From RGIG8700 sp045648505 (GTDB lineage Bacteria > Bacillota > Clostridia > RGIG6154), in contig JAZROD010000047.1 in the NCBI GenBank assembly GCA_045648505.1, positions 1 to 22,789 on the forward strand: a stretch of DNA of 22,789 nt. Direction: 5' to 3'. A program made the translations under genes and the position numbers. Below are positions 1 to 7,995 of the stretch, piece after piece. Under the pieces are notes generated by a model. It was not told the origin of the DNA and made no database searches. It saw nothing but the letters and a program-made list of their open reading frames with translations. Within the stretch, counting starts at the first letter, position 1. Each line of letters begins with the position of its first letter.

Positions 1-73
1 TTCGGTAACACCAAGTTTCTGGAAGAATGTGCTATTCTTCATATTGTAAACTGTTTCTTGCTTAAATATATAT

Positions 74-382
74 TCAAGGTCTTTTAGAGGTTCGGAAAAG
101 GAGTTGTTTATTTTTCTGCATATCTTTTTTGCGGTCGGATAGGTCTGCGGAATGGGCAAGTTCTGATAATATCTGTTCCAGTTCGTGTTGGAACTGTTGG
201 CGGTTGCTTTCGTTTCCGCCTTTTCCTACCTCGTTTTTTAAGTACGGATATTTTTCCAGAACTGCATCCATAAACAAATCTCCCATTGTCATACTATTGA
301 GTGCAGCAGTCGCTTTGAGTTTTGCTTTCATCGTATCGTGAACGAAGAATTTTATTGTTGTCATACGGATTTGACTATTCAT
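74..382 (-). CDS. Small ribbon-helix-helix-like DNA-binding protein
   Basis: About 102 residues. The N-terminal part (Met-Thr-Thr-Ile-Lys-Phe-Phe-Val-His then a helical Lys/Ala-rich stretch and a Met-Gly-Asp-Leu-Phe motif) looks like an Arc/CopG-type fold: a short beta strand followed by two helices. The C-terminal half is charged and helical. The start at 382 is chosen because AGAAAGGAG lies just upstream in the minus sense. A longer in-frame start at 460 would run through a repeated segment and lacks a comparable ribosome site. Such proteins on mobile elements are usually relaxosome accessories or copy/partition regulators. Its role here is inferred from fold and context only. A downstream minus-strand gene could begin near position 43, but too little is in the window to call it. 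Confidence 0.6.
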   Translation of the reverse strand: MNSQIRMTTIKFFVHDTMKAKLKATAALNSMTMGDLFMDAVLEKYPYLKNEVGKGGNESNRQQFQHELEQILSELAHSADLSDRKKDMQKNKQLLFRTSKRP

Positions 383-450
383 ATTCTTTTGCTCCTTTCT
401 GTTTGATGGTATAAGTATGACATTTTGCACCTTTGGGCGGAAGAAACCAT

Positions 451-485
451 CATCCGGCATAAAAAAGATATGAGTAAAAATGATA
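451..485. repeat. Repeat copy A (partial)
   Basis: Contains CCGGCATAAAAAAGATATGA followed by GTAAAAA, the same words found at copy B (958-1050) and copy C (4968-5065). After about 35 bases copy A departs from the other two and has no terminator hairpin. A weaker match returns near 521 (GTTGCACCAAAATTGTTG against GTTGCATCAAACTTGTTG in copy C). Confidence 0.6.
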
Positions 486-648
486 AAATCAAAAAAAGAG
501 TGGATTTTAATCGTTTTTTGCCTGTTGCACCAAAATTGTTGCTTTTTTTGTCACCTAAACCCCTTTGCAAATTGTTGTATATGTAGGAAGATAAAAATAT
601 GTCACAAAACCCGATTTATTATCGTTACTATTATAGGGGGATAAAATT

Positions 649-975
649 ATGCAGACAAATTTGATATATGCAAAGACCTTTTTAGAAAAATTAGATATTT
701 ATCATCTGGCAAAACAGTTCTATAAACACACGGTTCGCCATAAGGAGTTAGACCAAGAACCAGAATGGGTTAAGATTAGATATATCGCAGAGAATTATCT
801 TGTGGAGCATAGGTTATATAACGATAGCGAAACCACCTCGGAAGATTACCGAGAATTTTTAAGATTTTATACTGAACTGGAAATCAAATACGAAGACCCG
901 ACTGAATTCATTTTTGATGAACATGAGAAAACCATTTTCTTGAAATTCATCGCTCTACGGCAAAAAAAGATATGA
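649..975 (+). CDS. Hypothetical protein, 108 aa
   Basis: I do not recognise this family. The product is helical, rich in Tyr, Glu and Lys, with no signal peptide or membrane segment, so it is probably cytosolic. AGGGGG sits about 8 bases before the ATG. The stop codon (TGA at 973-975) lies inside repeat copy B, so the last codons (Arg-Gln-Lys-Lys-Ile) are written by the repeat, and the terminator in that repeat ends its transcript. It sits alone between repeat copies A and B, upstream of the restriction-modification genes but with a terminator and a separate promoter in between. It is probably an independent cargo gene. Confidence 0.6.
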   Translation: MQTNLIYAKTFLEKLDIYHLAKQFYKHTVRHKELDQEPEWVKIRYIAENYLVEHRLYNDSETTSEDYREFLRFYTELEIKYEDPTEFIFDEHEKTIFLKFIALRQKKI

Positions 976-1050
976 GTAAAAACGAAAAACACCTCTTTTG
1001 ATGAAAAAAAAGGTGTTTTTTTACGATGAAATTAACTTTGTTGCATTTTT
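958..1050. repeat. Repeat copy B, left border of the restriction-modification cassette
   Basis: Shares CGGCA-A(7)-GATATGAG, TAAAAACGAAAAACACC, a TTTT/AAAA-stemmed hairpin and the later word GTTGCA with copy C at 4968-5065. The two copies bracket the methyltransferase and endonuclease genes. Confidence 0.6.
985..1022 (+). terminator. Rho-independent terminator
   Basis: AAAAACACCT (985-994) pairs with AGGTGTTTTT (1011-1020) across a TTTT/AAAA-flanked loop, and the descending arm is T-rich. It ends the gene at 649-975 and insulates the promoter at 1062-1090. Confidence 0.8.
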
Positions 1051-1061
1051 TCAATACTGGC

Positions 1062-1090
1062 TTGAAGATTTAGGAATTTCGTGGTATAAT
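1062..1090 (+). promoter_or_regulatory. Sigma-A promoter for the restriction-modification operon
   Basis: TTGAAG (1062-1067), a 17-bp spacer and a perfect TATAAT (1085-1090). The coding start then follows at 1151 with AAAAGGAG at 1137-1144. The promoter lies inside the longer open frame that begins at 998, which argues that this longer frame is not the true start. Confidence 0.8.
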
Positions 1091-1150
1091 TATCGTGTAT
1101 TTTTATGTGGTTCACTAAAAGGTGGAAATTCTGATGAAAAGGAGTATGTT

Positions 1151-3064
1151 ATGAAAATCAATAACCGCCGTTATCTTGGCAATAAATATAAATTACTCTC
1201 TTTCATCAAGGAGATTGTTGAAACCGAGTGTGGCGATGTAAAAACGGTTTTTGATGTTTTTTCTGGTACAGGTGCAGTCGCCTCTGCTTTTATTGATAAA
1301 ACTGTAATAGTAAATGATATTTTATATAGCAATCATTTGGCACACATCACTTGGTTTTCACCAGAACCTTTTGATGCAAAGAAAGTCCAAACCTTAATTA
1401 ACGAATATAATTCTCTTGAACTGAAAAATGAAAAGAATTATATGTCACAACATTTTTCTGATACATATTTCAGCAAAAAGATATGTGTGAAAATAGGTCA
1501 TATCCGTGAGGATATTGAAAAGCGATTTTCAAGTGGTTTTATCAATGAAAAGGAACAAGCAATTCTTATCACATCATTACTTTATGCTATGGATAAGATT
1601 GCAACCACCTGCGGTCATTATGATGCATATCGTAAAGGTGCAGAGCATAACGATGATTTTGTTTTAGATATGCCAGAAATGTTTGATGGTTTATCGCCAG
1701 ACAATCAATGCTACAATACTGACTCTAATGCTTTGGCAAGTGATATTGTTTGCGATTTAGCATATTTAGACCCACCGTATAACAGTAGACAGTATTGTGA
1801 TGCATATCATCTTTTAGAGAATGTGGCAAAATGGGAAAAACCAGATGTTAAGGGTGTCGCCAAAAAAATGGATAGGCAACACTTGAAAAGTGATTATTGT
1901 ACCAGTAAGGCGACAGAGGCATTTGAACAACTTATTGCCAGATTGAATTGTAAATACATTTTATTATCGTACAATAATACCGCAGATACCGCTAATGAGC
2001 GAAGCAATGCACGATTGACCGATGAGGATATTATGAGAATTTTATCTCATAAGGGAACTGTTAAAGTTTTTTCAAAATCCTACAAGGCATTTACAACAGG
2101 CAAATCCGAGAACAATAGCAACGAGGAAAGATTGTTTTTATGTGTTGTGGATAACGATACTGTTTACTCTCCACTTAACTACACTGGTGGTAAAGCAAAA
2201 CTATTACCACAGATAAAACCTTTTTTCCCTAAAAACATAACAACTATGGTTGATTTGTTTTGTGGCGGTGCAACAGTTGGTGCAAACACTTTTGCTATGC
2301 GGCATTTTTATAATGACACTACCACACCACTTGTTGGTCTGCTCAAAACATTCAGCGAAACAGAACCAGACAAATTTGTTAAAGCGGTTGAGCGAACCAT
2401 CAAAAAATATGGTCTTTCAAACTCTGCAAAAAATAGTTATGAGTTTTATGGTTGTAATAGTTCTGATGGGTTGGGTAGTTACAATAAAGAGGGTTTTGCA
2501 AATCTAAAAAGAGATTTCAATGCTTTGAAAACCAAAACCCAAAAATATTATGTGATGTTTTTTGTTTTGATTGTTTTTGCATTTAACAATCAAATTCGCT
2601 TTAATTCCTCTGGTGAGTTCAATTTGCCAGTAGGCAAAAGGGATTTTAACAAAAAAATTCGTGAAAAACTCATTGGATTTATGGATAGATTAAAAAGACA
2701 AAATACAGTTTTCACAACTACATCATTCGAGAATTTTGACACATCCGTTTTGGATGCTGATAGTTTTGTTTATTGTGACCCACCGTATTTAATTTCAACT
2801 GCTACATACAATGAAAACGGTGGTTGGACAGAAACGGATGAGAAAAAACTCCTCGCATTTTTAGATAAAATCAATGCTATGGGTGTAAAATTTGCTCTTT
2901 CAAATGTTATTACCCACAAAGGCAAAACAAATGAGATTTTGAAACAGTGGGCAACCACTAACGGTTACAAAATCCATTATTTGAATTACGATTATAGCAA
3001 TTCCAGTTACCAAGGTAAAAATACCGACAAACCGACACAAGAGGTGTTGGTTGTAAACTATTGA
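1151..3064 (+). CDS. Fused double adenine-specific DNA methyltransferase of a type IIS-like R-M system
   Basis: About 637 residues holding two D12/Dam-like methyltransferase domains in tandem. Domain 1 (roughly 1-335) has the cofactor loop Phe-Ser-Gly-Thr-Gly near 37-41 and catalytic DPPY at 207-210. Domain 2 (roughly 338-637) has Tyr-Thr-Gly-Gly-Lys near 344-348, Asp-Leu-Phe-Cys-Gly-Gly near 368-373 and DPPY at 543-546. Both domains look intact. Known: type IIS systems with an asymmetric site need a separate methylation on each strand, and FokI does this with one fused enzyme, so one domain per strand is likely here. The start at 1151 is preferred because promoter and ribosome site both point to it. 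The endonuclease begins 13 bases downstream. The target sequence cannot be read from the DNA. Confidence 0.92.
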   Translation: MKINNRRYLGNKYKLLSFIKEIVETECGDVKTVFDVFSGTGAVASAFIDKTVIVNDILYSNHLAHITWFSPEPFDAKKVQTLINEYNSLELKNEKNYMSQHFSDTYFSKKICVKIGHIREDIEKRFSSGFINEKEQAILITSLLYAMDKIATTCGHYDAYRKGAEHNDDFVLDMPEMFDGLSPDNQCYNTDSNALASDIVCDLAYLDPPYNSRQYCDAYHLLENVAKWEKPDVKGVAKKMDRQHLKSDYCTSKATEAFEQLIARLNCKYILLSYNNTADTANERSNARLTDEDIMRILSHKGTVKVFSKSYKAFTTGKSENNSNEERLFLCVVDNDTVYSPLNYTGGKAKLLPQIKPFFPKNITTMVDLFCGGATVGANTFAMRHFYNDTTTPLVGLLKTFSETEPDKFVKAVERTIKKYGLSNSAKNSYEFYGCNSSDGLGSYNKEGFANLKRDFNALKTKTQKYYVMFFVLIVFAFNNQIRFNSSGEFNLPVGKRDFNKKIREKLIGFMDRLKRQNTVFTTTSFENFDTSVLDADSFVYCDPPYLISTATYNENGGWTETDEKKLLAFLDKINAMGVKFALSNVITHKGKTNEILKQWATTNGYKIHYLNYDYSNSSYQGKNTDKPTQEVLVVNY

Positions 3065-3077
3065 AAGGAGTTGTCCG

Positions 3078-4895
3078 ATGGAAACATTATGGAGTATGAG
3101 TACAACTGTCCGTGAAGCAGAACGGATTGTTGGATTTTTGAAAACTGCACTTGAAATGGATGGACAGGTCTGGGATAAGTCAGCACAAATCCGTTTTCAA
3201 GTTTTACTCATCAAGAACAGGCAGTATCTTAATGACCCTGACAACACACAAACTTTCAATAAATTAAATGCTGAACAAAGTGCATTGTTGAAAAACAAAA
3301 GCATTGATATGACCTATGAACAGGCACTTGATATTTTCGAGACAAAGGAATATGAAGACCCACCGATGCGAGGCAGACAATCTATGTCGCCATTGCAGAA
3401 ATTAGGTTTAGTTTACATTATTGATGATAATGGTTCGAAAGTTGTAACAGTTACTGAGGTAGGCAAAAAACTTGCAGCAGGCGAAATTGAGTTCAACGAT
3501 TTTATGTTGGATAGTCTTTTGAAATTTCAATATCCAAATCCGTATGAAAGCGGATTTAAGGATTGGAATACAAAACCATTCATTAACACACTGCGACTAA
3601 TTAAAACAGTAGATGAATTGTGCGAAAAGCAAGGCAGAAAAGCAAAAGGAATTTCAACACTTGAATTTGGAATTTTTGCATTATCATTACGGTCATATGA
3701 TTTGGTTGATGATGTTGCTGAAAAAATCCTTGCTTTTAGAACACAATACGAAAGTTATTATGATGATGCTGACCGTGATGTGTTTGTAGAAAATTATATC
3801 AACGATTATCTTTTTGAATTTCAAAATCCTGTTAAAAATGTTAAAGAATACACGGATAATATGGTTCGATATTTGAGATTAACAAAGTATATTTATATTC
3901 GTGGCAAATACTCCCACACATACATTGACCTTGAACCTCGCAGAATGACCGAAATCAACTCTATTCTGGAACACGATTCTGGTTCTGCAAAAGATTATTC
4001 AAAGGAACAGTGGGTTGATTATATGGGTACTTATGGCACATACAATCTCCCATTTGAAACCGTGCCTGTTTTGACAGGTATTCTTACCGAGGTTAATACA
4101 GAAATCTCTCATATTGAAAATTCTCTTGGTATTATTCCAACACAATCCGCTATACCTGTAACCAGTAATGATTTGAAATCTGTTATCGAGGAAAGACGTG
4201 CATATCGTACCAGATTGCAAAACCTTGAAATCAAAAAATCTTATCACGAGGACATATCAAAAATTGATGGTGCTATTGAGGCACTCAATGACATTTTGCA
4301 GAGAAACAAACCGAAACTGGCAAAGAAATTTTCTATCGAGTTGGAAAAGTGGACTAATGTGGCATTAAATATTATTAACGATGCTGTATTTATAAAACCC
4401 AATTCGCCTGTTGGCGATGACAACGAACCAATATATACCGCACCGAATGGAGTTCCCGATATAGAGTGCTATTATGAGTCTTTTGGAGCAGTAGCAGAGG
4501 TAACAATGTTGACAAGTAGAGACCAGTGGTACAATGAGGGTCAACCAGTTATGCGACATTTGAGGGAATTTGAAAATAACAATGCTGACAAACCAAATTA
4601 CTGTCTGTTTGTTGCTCCCAAATTACATGTTGATACTGTAAACACTTTTTATAACTCTGTAAAATATGAGTACGAGGGCGAAAAACAGAGAATTATACCC
4701 ATAACCATATCCCAGTTGATTAGATTGTTGAAAATAATTAAATCTACTGCTTTGGCAGGTAAAAAGTTCTCGCATAAAGATTTGATGCAGTTTTATAATG
4801 AATGTGTGGATATATCTACTTTAAGGAGTTCTACTGAGTGGTCACAATTTATCGAAGATAAACTATCTTCAATGGAATTGCGATTTGTAGCATAA
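3078..4895 (+). CDS. AlwI/BstNBI-family type IIS restriction endonuclease
   Basis: 605 residues, near the length of Nt.BstNBI-type enzymes. Family landmarks in order: Leu-Gly-Leu-Val-Tyr then Val-Thr-Glu-Val-Gly-Lys (about 109-130), Phe-Gln-Tyr-Pro-Asn-Pro-Tyr (150-156), a middle recognition-domain region with Arg-Tyr-Leu-Arg-Leu-Thr (264-269), and a C-terminal PD-(D/E)XK core. In the core, Pro-Asp-Ile-Glu (460-463) is followed by Ala-Glu-Val-Thr (472-475) and Val-Met-Arg-His (491-494), the positions where BstNBI has PDMEI, GEVT and VTRH. AAAGGAG lies 8 bases upstream. Members either cut both strands near an asymmetric site or nick one strand; which applies here is not decidable from sequence. 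No control protein or nicking repair gene accompanies the pair. Confidence 0.87.
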   Translation: METLWSMSTTVREAERIVGFLKTALEMDGQVWDKSAQIRFQVLLIKNRQYLNDPDNTQTFNKLNAEQSALLKNKSIDMTYEQALDIFETKEYEDPPMRGRQSMSPLQKLGLVYIIDDNGSKVVTVTEVGKKLAAGEIEFNDFMLDSLLKFQYPNPYESGFKDWNTKPFINTLRLIKTVDELCEKQGRKAKGISTLEFGIFALSLRSYDLVDDVAEKILAFRTQYESYYDDADRDVFVENYINDYLFEFQNPVKNVKEYTDNMVRYLRLTKYIYIRGKYSHTYIDLEPRRMTEINSILEHDSGSAKDYSKEQWVDYMGTYGTYNLPFETVPVLTGILTEVNTEISHIENSLGIIPTQSAIPVTSNDLKSVIEERRAYRTRLQNLEIKKSYHEDISKIDGAIEALNDILQRNKPKLAKKFSIELEKWTNVALNIINDAVFIKPNSPVGDDNEPIYTAPNGVPDIECYYESFGAVAEVTMLTSRDQWYNEGQPVMRHLREFENNNADKPNYCLFVAPKLHVDTVNTFYNSVKYEYEGEKQRIIPITISQLIRLLKIIKSTALAGKKFSHKDLMQFYNECVDISTLRSSTEWSQFIEDKLSSMELRFVA

Positions 4896-4900
4896 ATAAA

Positions 4901-4969
4901 AGTATCACTTAGTTGATATCATTGGTATCAGTAAGATGATACTTTTTGTGGTATCACTTAGTTGATACC
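4901..4969. repeat. Array of three 20-bp palindromes
   Basis: Three sites of the form (G/A)GTATCA-N6-TGATA(C/T)(C/T) lie at 4901-4920, 4924-4943 and 4950-4969. The outer two share the spacer CTTAGT and the middle one has GTAAGA. The third is a perfect dyad in its arms. Start-to-start distances are 23 and 26 bp. The array lies just after the endonuclease stop codon. It could be a cluster of protein binding sites (repressor, partition or recombinase) or form hairpins in the mRNA 3' end. No function is shown. Confidence 0.75.
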
Positions 4970-5080
4970 ATCCGGCATAAAAAAGATATGAGGAAAAACG
5001 AAAAACACCGCTTTTGAGTAAAAAGGCGGTGTTTTTTATCTGTTGCATCAAACTTGTTGTATTTTCTCATATCTTTTATG
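4968..5080. repeat. Repeat copy C with terminal inverted repeats
   Basis: It has the same words as copy B: CCGGCATAAAAAAGATATGA, AAAAACGAAAAACACC, a terminator hairpin and GTTGCA. In addition CATAAAAAAGATATGAG (4976-4992) is mirrored by CTCATATCTTTTATG (5066-5080). This gives a roughly 105-bp unit bounded by 15-17 bp inverted repeats, which is the layout of a miniature inverted-repeat element. Confidence 0.55.
5001..5037 (+). terminator. Rho-independent terminator of the R-M operon
   Basis: AACACCGCTTTT and AAAAGGCGGTGTT pair with one bulged base around GAGT, and a run of six T follows. Its stem differs from the terminator of copy B by matching changes on both arms, so the structure is preserved. 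Confidence 0.8.
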
Positions 5081-5084
5081 CTCT

Positions 5085-5230
5085 GTTCGCAAGTGAAGTG
5101 CAACGACTTAAATGCTCTGTCTGACCGTAGGGAGTTGGATGGAGCATTTTCTTTTCGAAGAAAACTCAGTTCTTGTGGAAAATTTTTGCCACAAGATATA
5201 CTGAGTTATATTTTTGTCAAAAAATATAAT
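5085..5230 (+). other. Hairpin cluster, candidate oriT or structured leader
   Basis: Three hairpins in a row precede the mobilisation operon. AAATGCTC/GAGCATTT has arms 5110-5117 and 5142-5149. AACTCAGT plus TTGTGG pairs with CCACAA plus ACTGAGTT over 5163-5207. TTATATTTTT/AAAAATATAA spans 5206-5229. The region has no convincing gene; an 80-codon frame across it has no ribosome site and odd composition. Known: MobV-type relaxases act at hairpin-bearing origins next to their own gene. Assignment as oriT is inference from position and structure. Confidence 0.4.
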
Positions 5231-5292
5231 CGTTTACATTTCGTAACTCTCATATTTATTTTAACTAAAAAAGAAAGGAGTTCGAATGAACG

Positions 5293-5652
5293 ATGAAACT
5301 ATTAACAAAAGAAATTGAAGAAAGGTTACAAAAAGCACCTTTATACAGTAAGGACGGAAAGGGTAAAAATGCCGAGGTTCTTGTTAGGTTCTCTATACCA
5401 AACATTGCGGAATATTTGGTTACCGAAGCAGAACAACAACCCGATGGGAGTTGGTTAATGTTTTCTTACGGCAAAATTCACTTTTGGGAATGGGGTTACA
5501 TTTCAAGTGAAGAAATTGAGGGCATCACTCTTCCAGATGGCACAAGGTTTAACTGCATACTATATGATGGAAAAACCGTGCAAGAGGTGTATGATGAAAT
5601 CCAGAAAGAAAAAGAAGACCGAGAAGACCGTTCGAATGATGAAGAAAGGTAA
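5293..5652 (+). CDS. DUF2958-like small protein
   Basis: 119 residues. The opening Met-Lys-Leu-Leu-Thr-Lys-Glu, the Pro-Leu-Tyr-Ser segment, Ala-Glu-Val-Leu-Val-Arg-Phe and the Trp-Gly-Tyr-Ile-Ser-Ser-Glu-Glu-Ile stretch resemble DUF2958, a small soluble family common on mobile elements and of unknown function. The tail (about 100-119) is a highly charged Glu/Lys/Arg/Asp run. AAGAAAGGAG precedes the start. The stop lies 9 bases before the relaxase ATG, so the two are almost surely co-transcribed. The family match is moderate. Confidence 0.7.
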   Translation: MKLLTKEIEERLQKAPLYSKDGKGKNAEVLVRFSIPNIAEYLVTEAEQQPDGSWLMFSYGKIHFWEWGYISSEEIEGITLPDGTRFNCILYDGKTVQEVYDEIQKEKEDREDRSNDEER

Positions 5653-5661
5653 GGTGGTCTT

Positions 5662-7119
5662 ATGTCTGAAATCAATGCAACCTTATCATTCCATATGGAT
5701 TCCAGACACAACGACAAGCACGATTTAAGGGAAATCTATGTTCCTTATGTGGACTATTCCAGAACCCATCAGAACTATTATGCAGAGTTCAACACCAGTA
5801 GAGAAAAGGCATTTGAATTTTTGTTTTCCGAAAGTCAAAATTCTTACAATGAAAAGCAGACCAGAAACGACAGAAAAATCGAAAACTATCTAAGCAAACT
5901 ATTAGAAGCACAACAGGAACAGGAAAAAATTATTGCTGAAAAAAGAAGAGCAGGATGCTCCTACAAGGAATTAAAAAAATTTCGCAAAAGAGTTTGTCCC
6001 TCATATCAATTTATAATTTCTTTGGGAAATATGCAGGACAATCCAGAATTTGTTTCAAAAGATGGTTCTTTATCAGATGTCGCAAAAGAAATTCTGGTTG
6101 AGTATTGTAACGGTTTTCAAGAACGAAATCCAAATTGCTATCTCTACTTATCAGCAACCCATGGAGACGAATGTGGAGTTTGGCATCAGCATAATTCGGT
6201 AATATTTTTTGCAGATGGATTTACCAGAGGAATGAGCAGACAAGTATCACAGAAAAAAGCATTAGAAGCAATGGGATTTTACTCTGATACTGAAAAAGGT
6301 GCGGATGGGAAGATGCACCTCGCCATCGAAAAATGGCAAATGCGGGAAAAAGCGGTTCTTCAATCCATCTGCCAATCGCACGGCATAAAAATTGTCGCTG
6401 GTAAAGACAGTCACGAGCATCTTGACCGTGAACACTATATAATATCTCAGCAGAAAAAAGAAAATCTAAAAATGCACGAAGAAATAAATAATCGTGCTGA
6501 AAAAGTGGTCGCAGCACAAGAACAGATTGATGCACAACTTTCTGATATCAAGAACTTTATGGAGAATACGGACAACGGTGCGGTTTATTCTATTTTTGCT
6601 GAGAACCGTGCAAATCAAGAAAAAATCTCTTTGTATGAAAAGCAGAACAGATATACCTATCTCTTACTTGCAAATATCTGGGAACAATATAAAAGAGAAA
6701 ATGCACGATATTGGGATATCTACCATCGTGAAAAGGAAGACCTATATACATCGCTCCAAAACCTTAAAAAAGGATTTCAATATAACAAAAGAAGAATTGG
6801 CGAAATTCTTTATGACCTATCTGATAGCGGTGTATCGCTTTTAGGGAAATTATTTCTACTCATTGAATTGCTTGGTGTGTTTATTGATAACTCGTATTTA
6901 AAAAAATCGCTGAACGAAGCAGAGCAATCTTACAAGGAGTTGAAAGATACTGCTCGTAAAGTGTTAGATGCTTCAAAAGATACCAGTATCGCCTTGAAAT
7001 CTAAGGATATCGAGACAGTAGAGACCGCCGTTCAGAACTGGAATCTCGTTACGGAAATGATTGACAGGGATTTGAAAATTCACTTTAATTCTATTGATGA
7101 ACAATATAAAGGGAGATAA
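5662..7119 (+). CDS. MobV-like (Pre/Mob) plasmid-type relaxase
   Basis: 485 residues. The diagnostic stretch is Ser-Ala-Thr-His-Gly-Asp-Glu-Cys-Gly-Val-Trp-His-Gln-His (about 164-177). It matches the HxDE-x(n)-HxH metal-binding motif of MobV relaxases, which nick oriT and lead the strand in transfer. An Arg/Lys-rich helical stretch (about 65-112) precedes it. The C-terminal half is largely coiled coil, with a hydrophobic stretch near 395-410 that could touch the membrane. The N-terminus lacks a clear copy of the classical Pre motif, so this is a divergent member. Its start overlaps a ribosome site (AAGGTGG) just after the DUF2958-like gene. No coupling protein or type IV secretion genes are seen, so the element may be mobilised by a helper, unless they lie to the left. 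Confidence 0.82.
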   Translation: MSEINATLSFHMDSRHNDKHDLREIYVPYVDYSRTHQNYYAEFNTSREKAFEFLFSESQNSYNEKQTRNDRKIENYLSKLLEAQQEQEKIIAEKRRAGCSYKELKKFRKRVCPSYQFIISLGNMQDNPEFVSKDGSLSDVAKEILVEYCNGFQERNPNCYLYLSATHGDECGVWHQHNSVIFFADGFTRGMSRQVSQKKALEAMGFYSDTEKGADGKMHLAIEKWQMREKAVLQSICQSHGIKIVAGKDSHEHLDREHYIISQQKKENLKMHEEINNRAEKVVAAQEQIDAQLSDIKNFMENTDNGAVYSIFAENRANQEKISLYEKQNRYTYLLLANIWEQYKRENARYWDIYHREKEDLYTSLQNLKKGFQYNKRRIGEILYDLSDSGVSLLGKLFLLIELLGVFIDNSYLKKSLNEAEQSYKELKDTARKVLDASKDTSIALKSKDIETVETAVQNWNLVTEMIDRDLKIHFNSIDEQYKGR

Positions 7120-7155
7120 AAAAAGGTATGAGGAAATTTGTCCTCATACCTTTTT
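7120..7155. terminator. Bidirectional terminator between convergent genes
   Basis: A 15-bp perfect stem, AAAAAGGTATGAGGA (7120-7134) with TCCTCATACCTTTTT (7141-7155), and a 6-base loop. A-rich and T-rich ends serve both the relaxase (+) and the 258-residue gene (-). Confidence 0.88.
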
Positions 7156-7159
7156 GCTA

Positions 7160-7936
7160 TTATTCGTTTTCATTTTCGACCCATTCAAAAAACACAGGTA
7201 GTTTTTTAGGTGGGTTTTCAATTAGTTCATATGGTTTTAAAGCATAGGCATCCATATACAAGGTGTATTTGAAAATGGACGAAAAAGCATCACGAAATCC
7301 AACGGATATTTGCCATTTATCAAGCATATGTGGATTATTTGGAGCACTAAATGAACCAAGTCTTTTAACATCCACAAGTTCTCCGTATTTTGGTTTTAAA
7401 TGTTCTAAATAAAAATATTCTGTACTAACCATATTTAAAGGAATTGGCGAATTGATGGATGTTCCATATACTGCATCGTTAGCGGTTGAAATTAAATAAA
7501 AATTACCAACACAAACTGAATACTTTATTCCAATACAATATGTTCCTTTTTCTTCTTCTGAGGATGCATTTTTGTTTATGAGACCGAAACCAACCGCATA
7601 AATATCTGTGTTTTTGCAATCAAAATATTTGGTTGCTATTTCTAAGATGTGGTCGCAGTCTTCTCCATATTTAAAGAATTCCGCTGGGTACATCATTGAG
7701 CACATTACAATAGCAGATGGTCTGTTGTTTATTGTTGCAGAAACACAAGCATATTCTTCTGAATAACAAACCTCTTTTACATCTTTTATGTTCTGTAAAT
7801 TTTGTTGCATAAGTAAAAAGTCCAGACCTAAGCACTGCATACTCTCATTTAATTCTTTTTGAGAATGCATTTTATTAGTTGATATCTGTGTTTGTGATTG
7901 TTCTTTTTTTCCAAATAACGATTTTAATATTCCCAT
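7160..7936 (-). CDS. Hypothetical protein, 258 aa
   Basis: Not recognised. The N-terminus is Met-Gly-Ile-Leu-Lys-Ser-Leu-Phe-Gly-Lys-Lys-Glu, a pattern common in small cytosolic or membrane-associated proteins, followed by a polar linker (about 12-30). The remainder is mixed alpha/beta with many aromatic residues and several Cys, and has no membrane span or signal peptide. GGAGAG lies just before the ATG. It is convergent with the relaxase. It lies 59 bases downstream of the nuclease gene on the same strand, so it could be read through from that operon. No function is proposed. Confidence 0.6.
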   Translation of the reverse strand: MGILKSLFGKKEQSQTQISTNKMHSQKELNESMQCLGLDFLLMQQNLQNIKDVKEVCYSEEYACVSATINNRPSAIVMCSMMYPAEFFKYGEDCDHILEIATKYFDCKNTDIYAVGFGLINKNASSEEEKGTYCIGIKYSVCVGNFYLISTANDAVYGTSINSPIPLNMVSTEYFYLEHLKPKYGELVDVKRLGSFSAPNNPHMLDKWQISVGFRDAFSSIFKYTLYMDAYALKPYELIENPPKKLPVFFEWVENENE

Positions 7937-7995
7937 ATGTTTCTCTCCGTTTTTCTCGTTTTATAATATTTAATTATACAGTCTTTATTTACAAA

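Noticed and set aside
1..43. Possible start of a minus-strand gene running off the left edge
   Set aside because: An ATG near 43 opens about 14 codons, but there is no ribosome site and too little sequence to support a call.
998..1150. Longer methyltransferase start at 998
   Set aside because: It begins within the terminator of the previous gene, and the promoter (1062-1090) lies downstream of it. The ATG at 1151 has a good ribosome site and begins at conserved domain sequence.
4901..4969. CRISPR array
   Set aside because: Repeats are only 20 bp, imperfect, with 3-6 bp gaps and no spacers; no cas genes are in the window.
5054..5296. 80-codon plus-strand frame
   Set aside because: No ribosome site, and it runs through three hairpins. 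Better explained as oriT or leader DNA.
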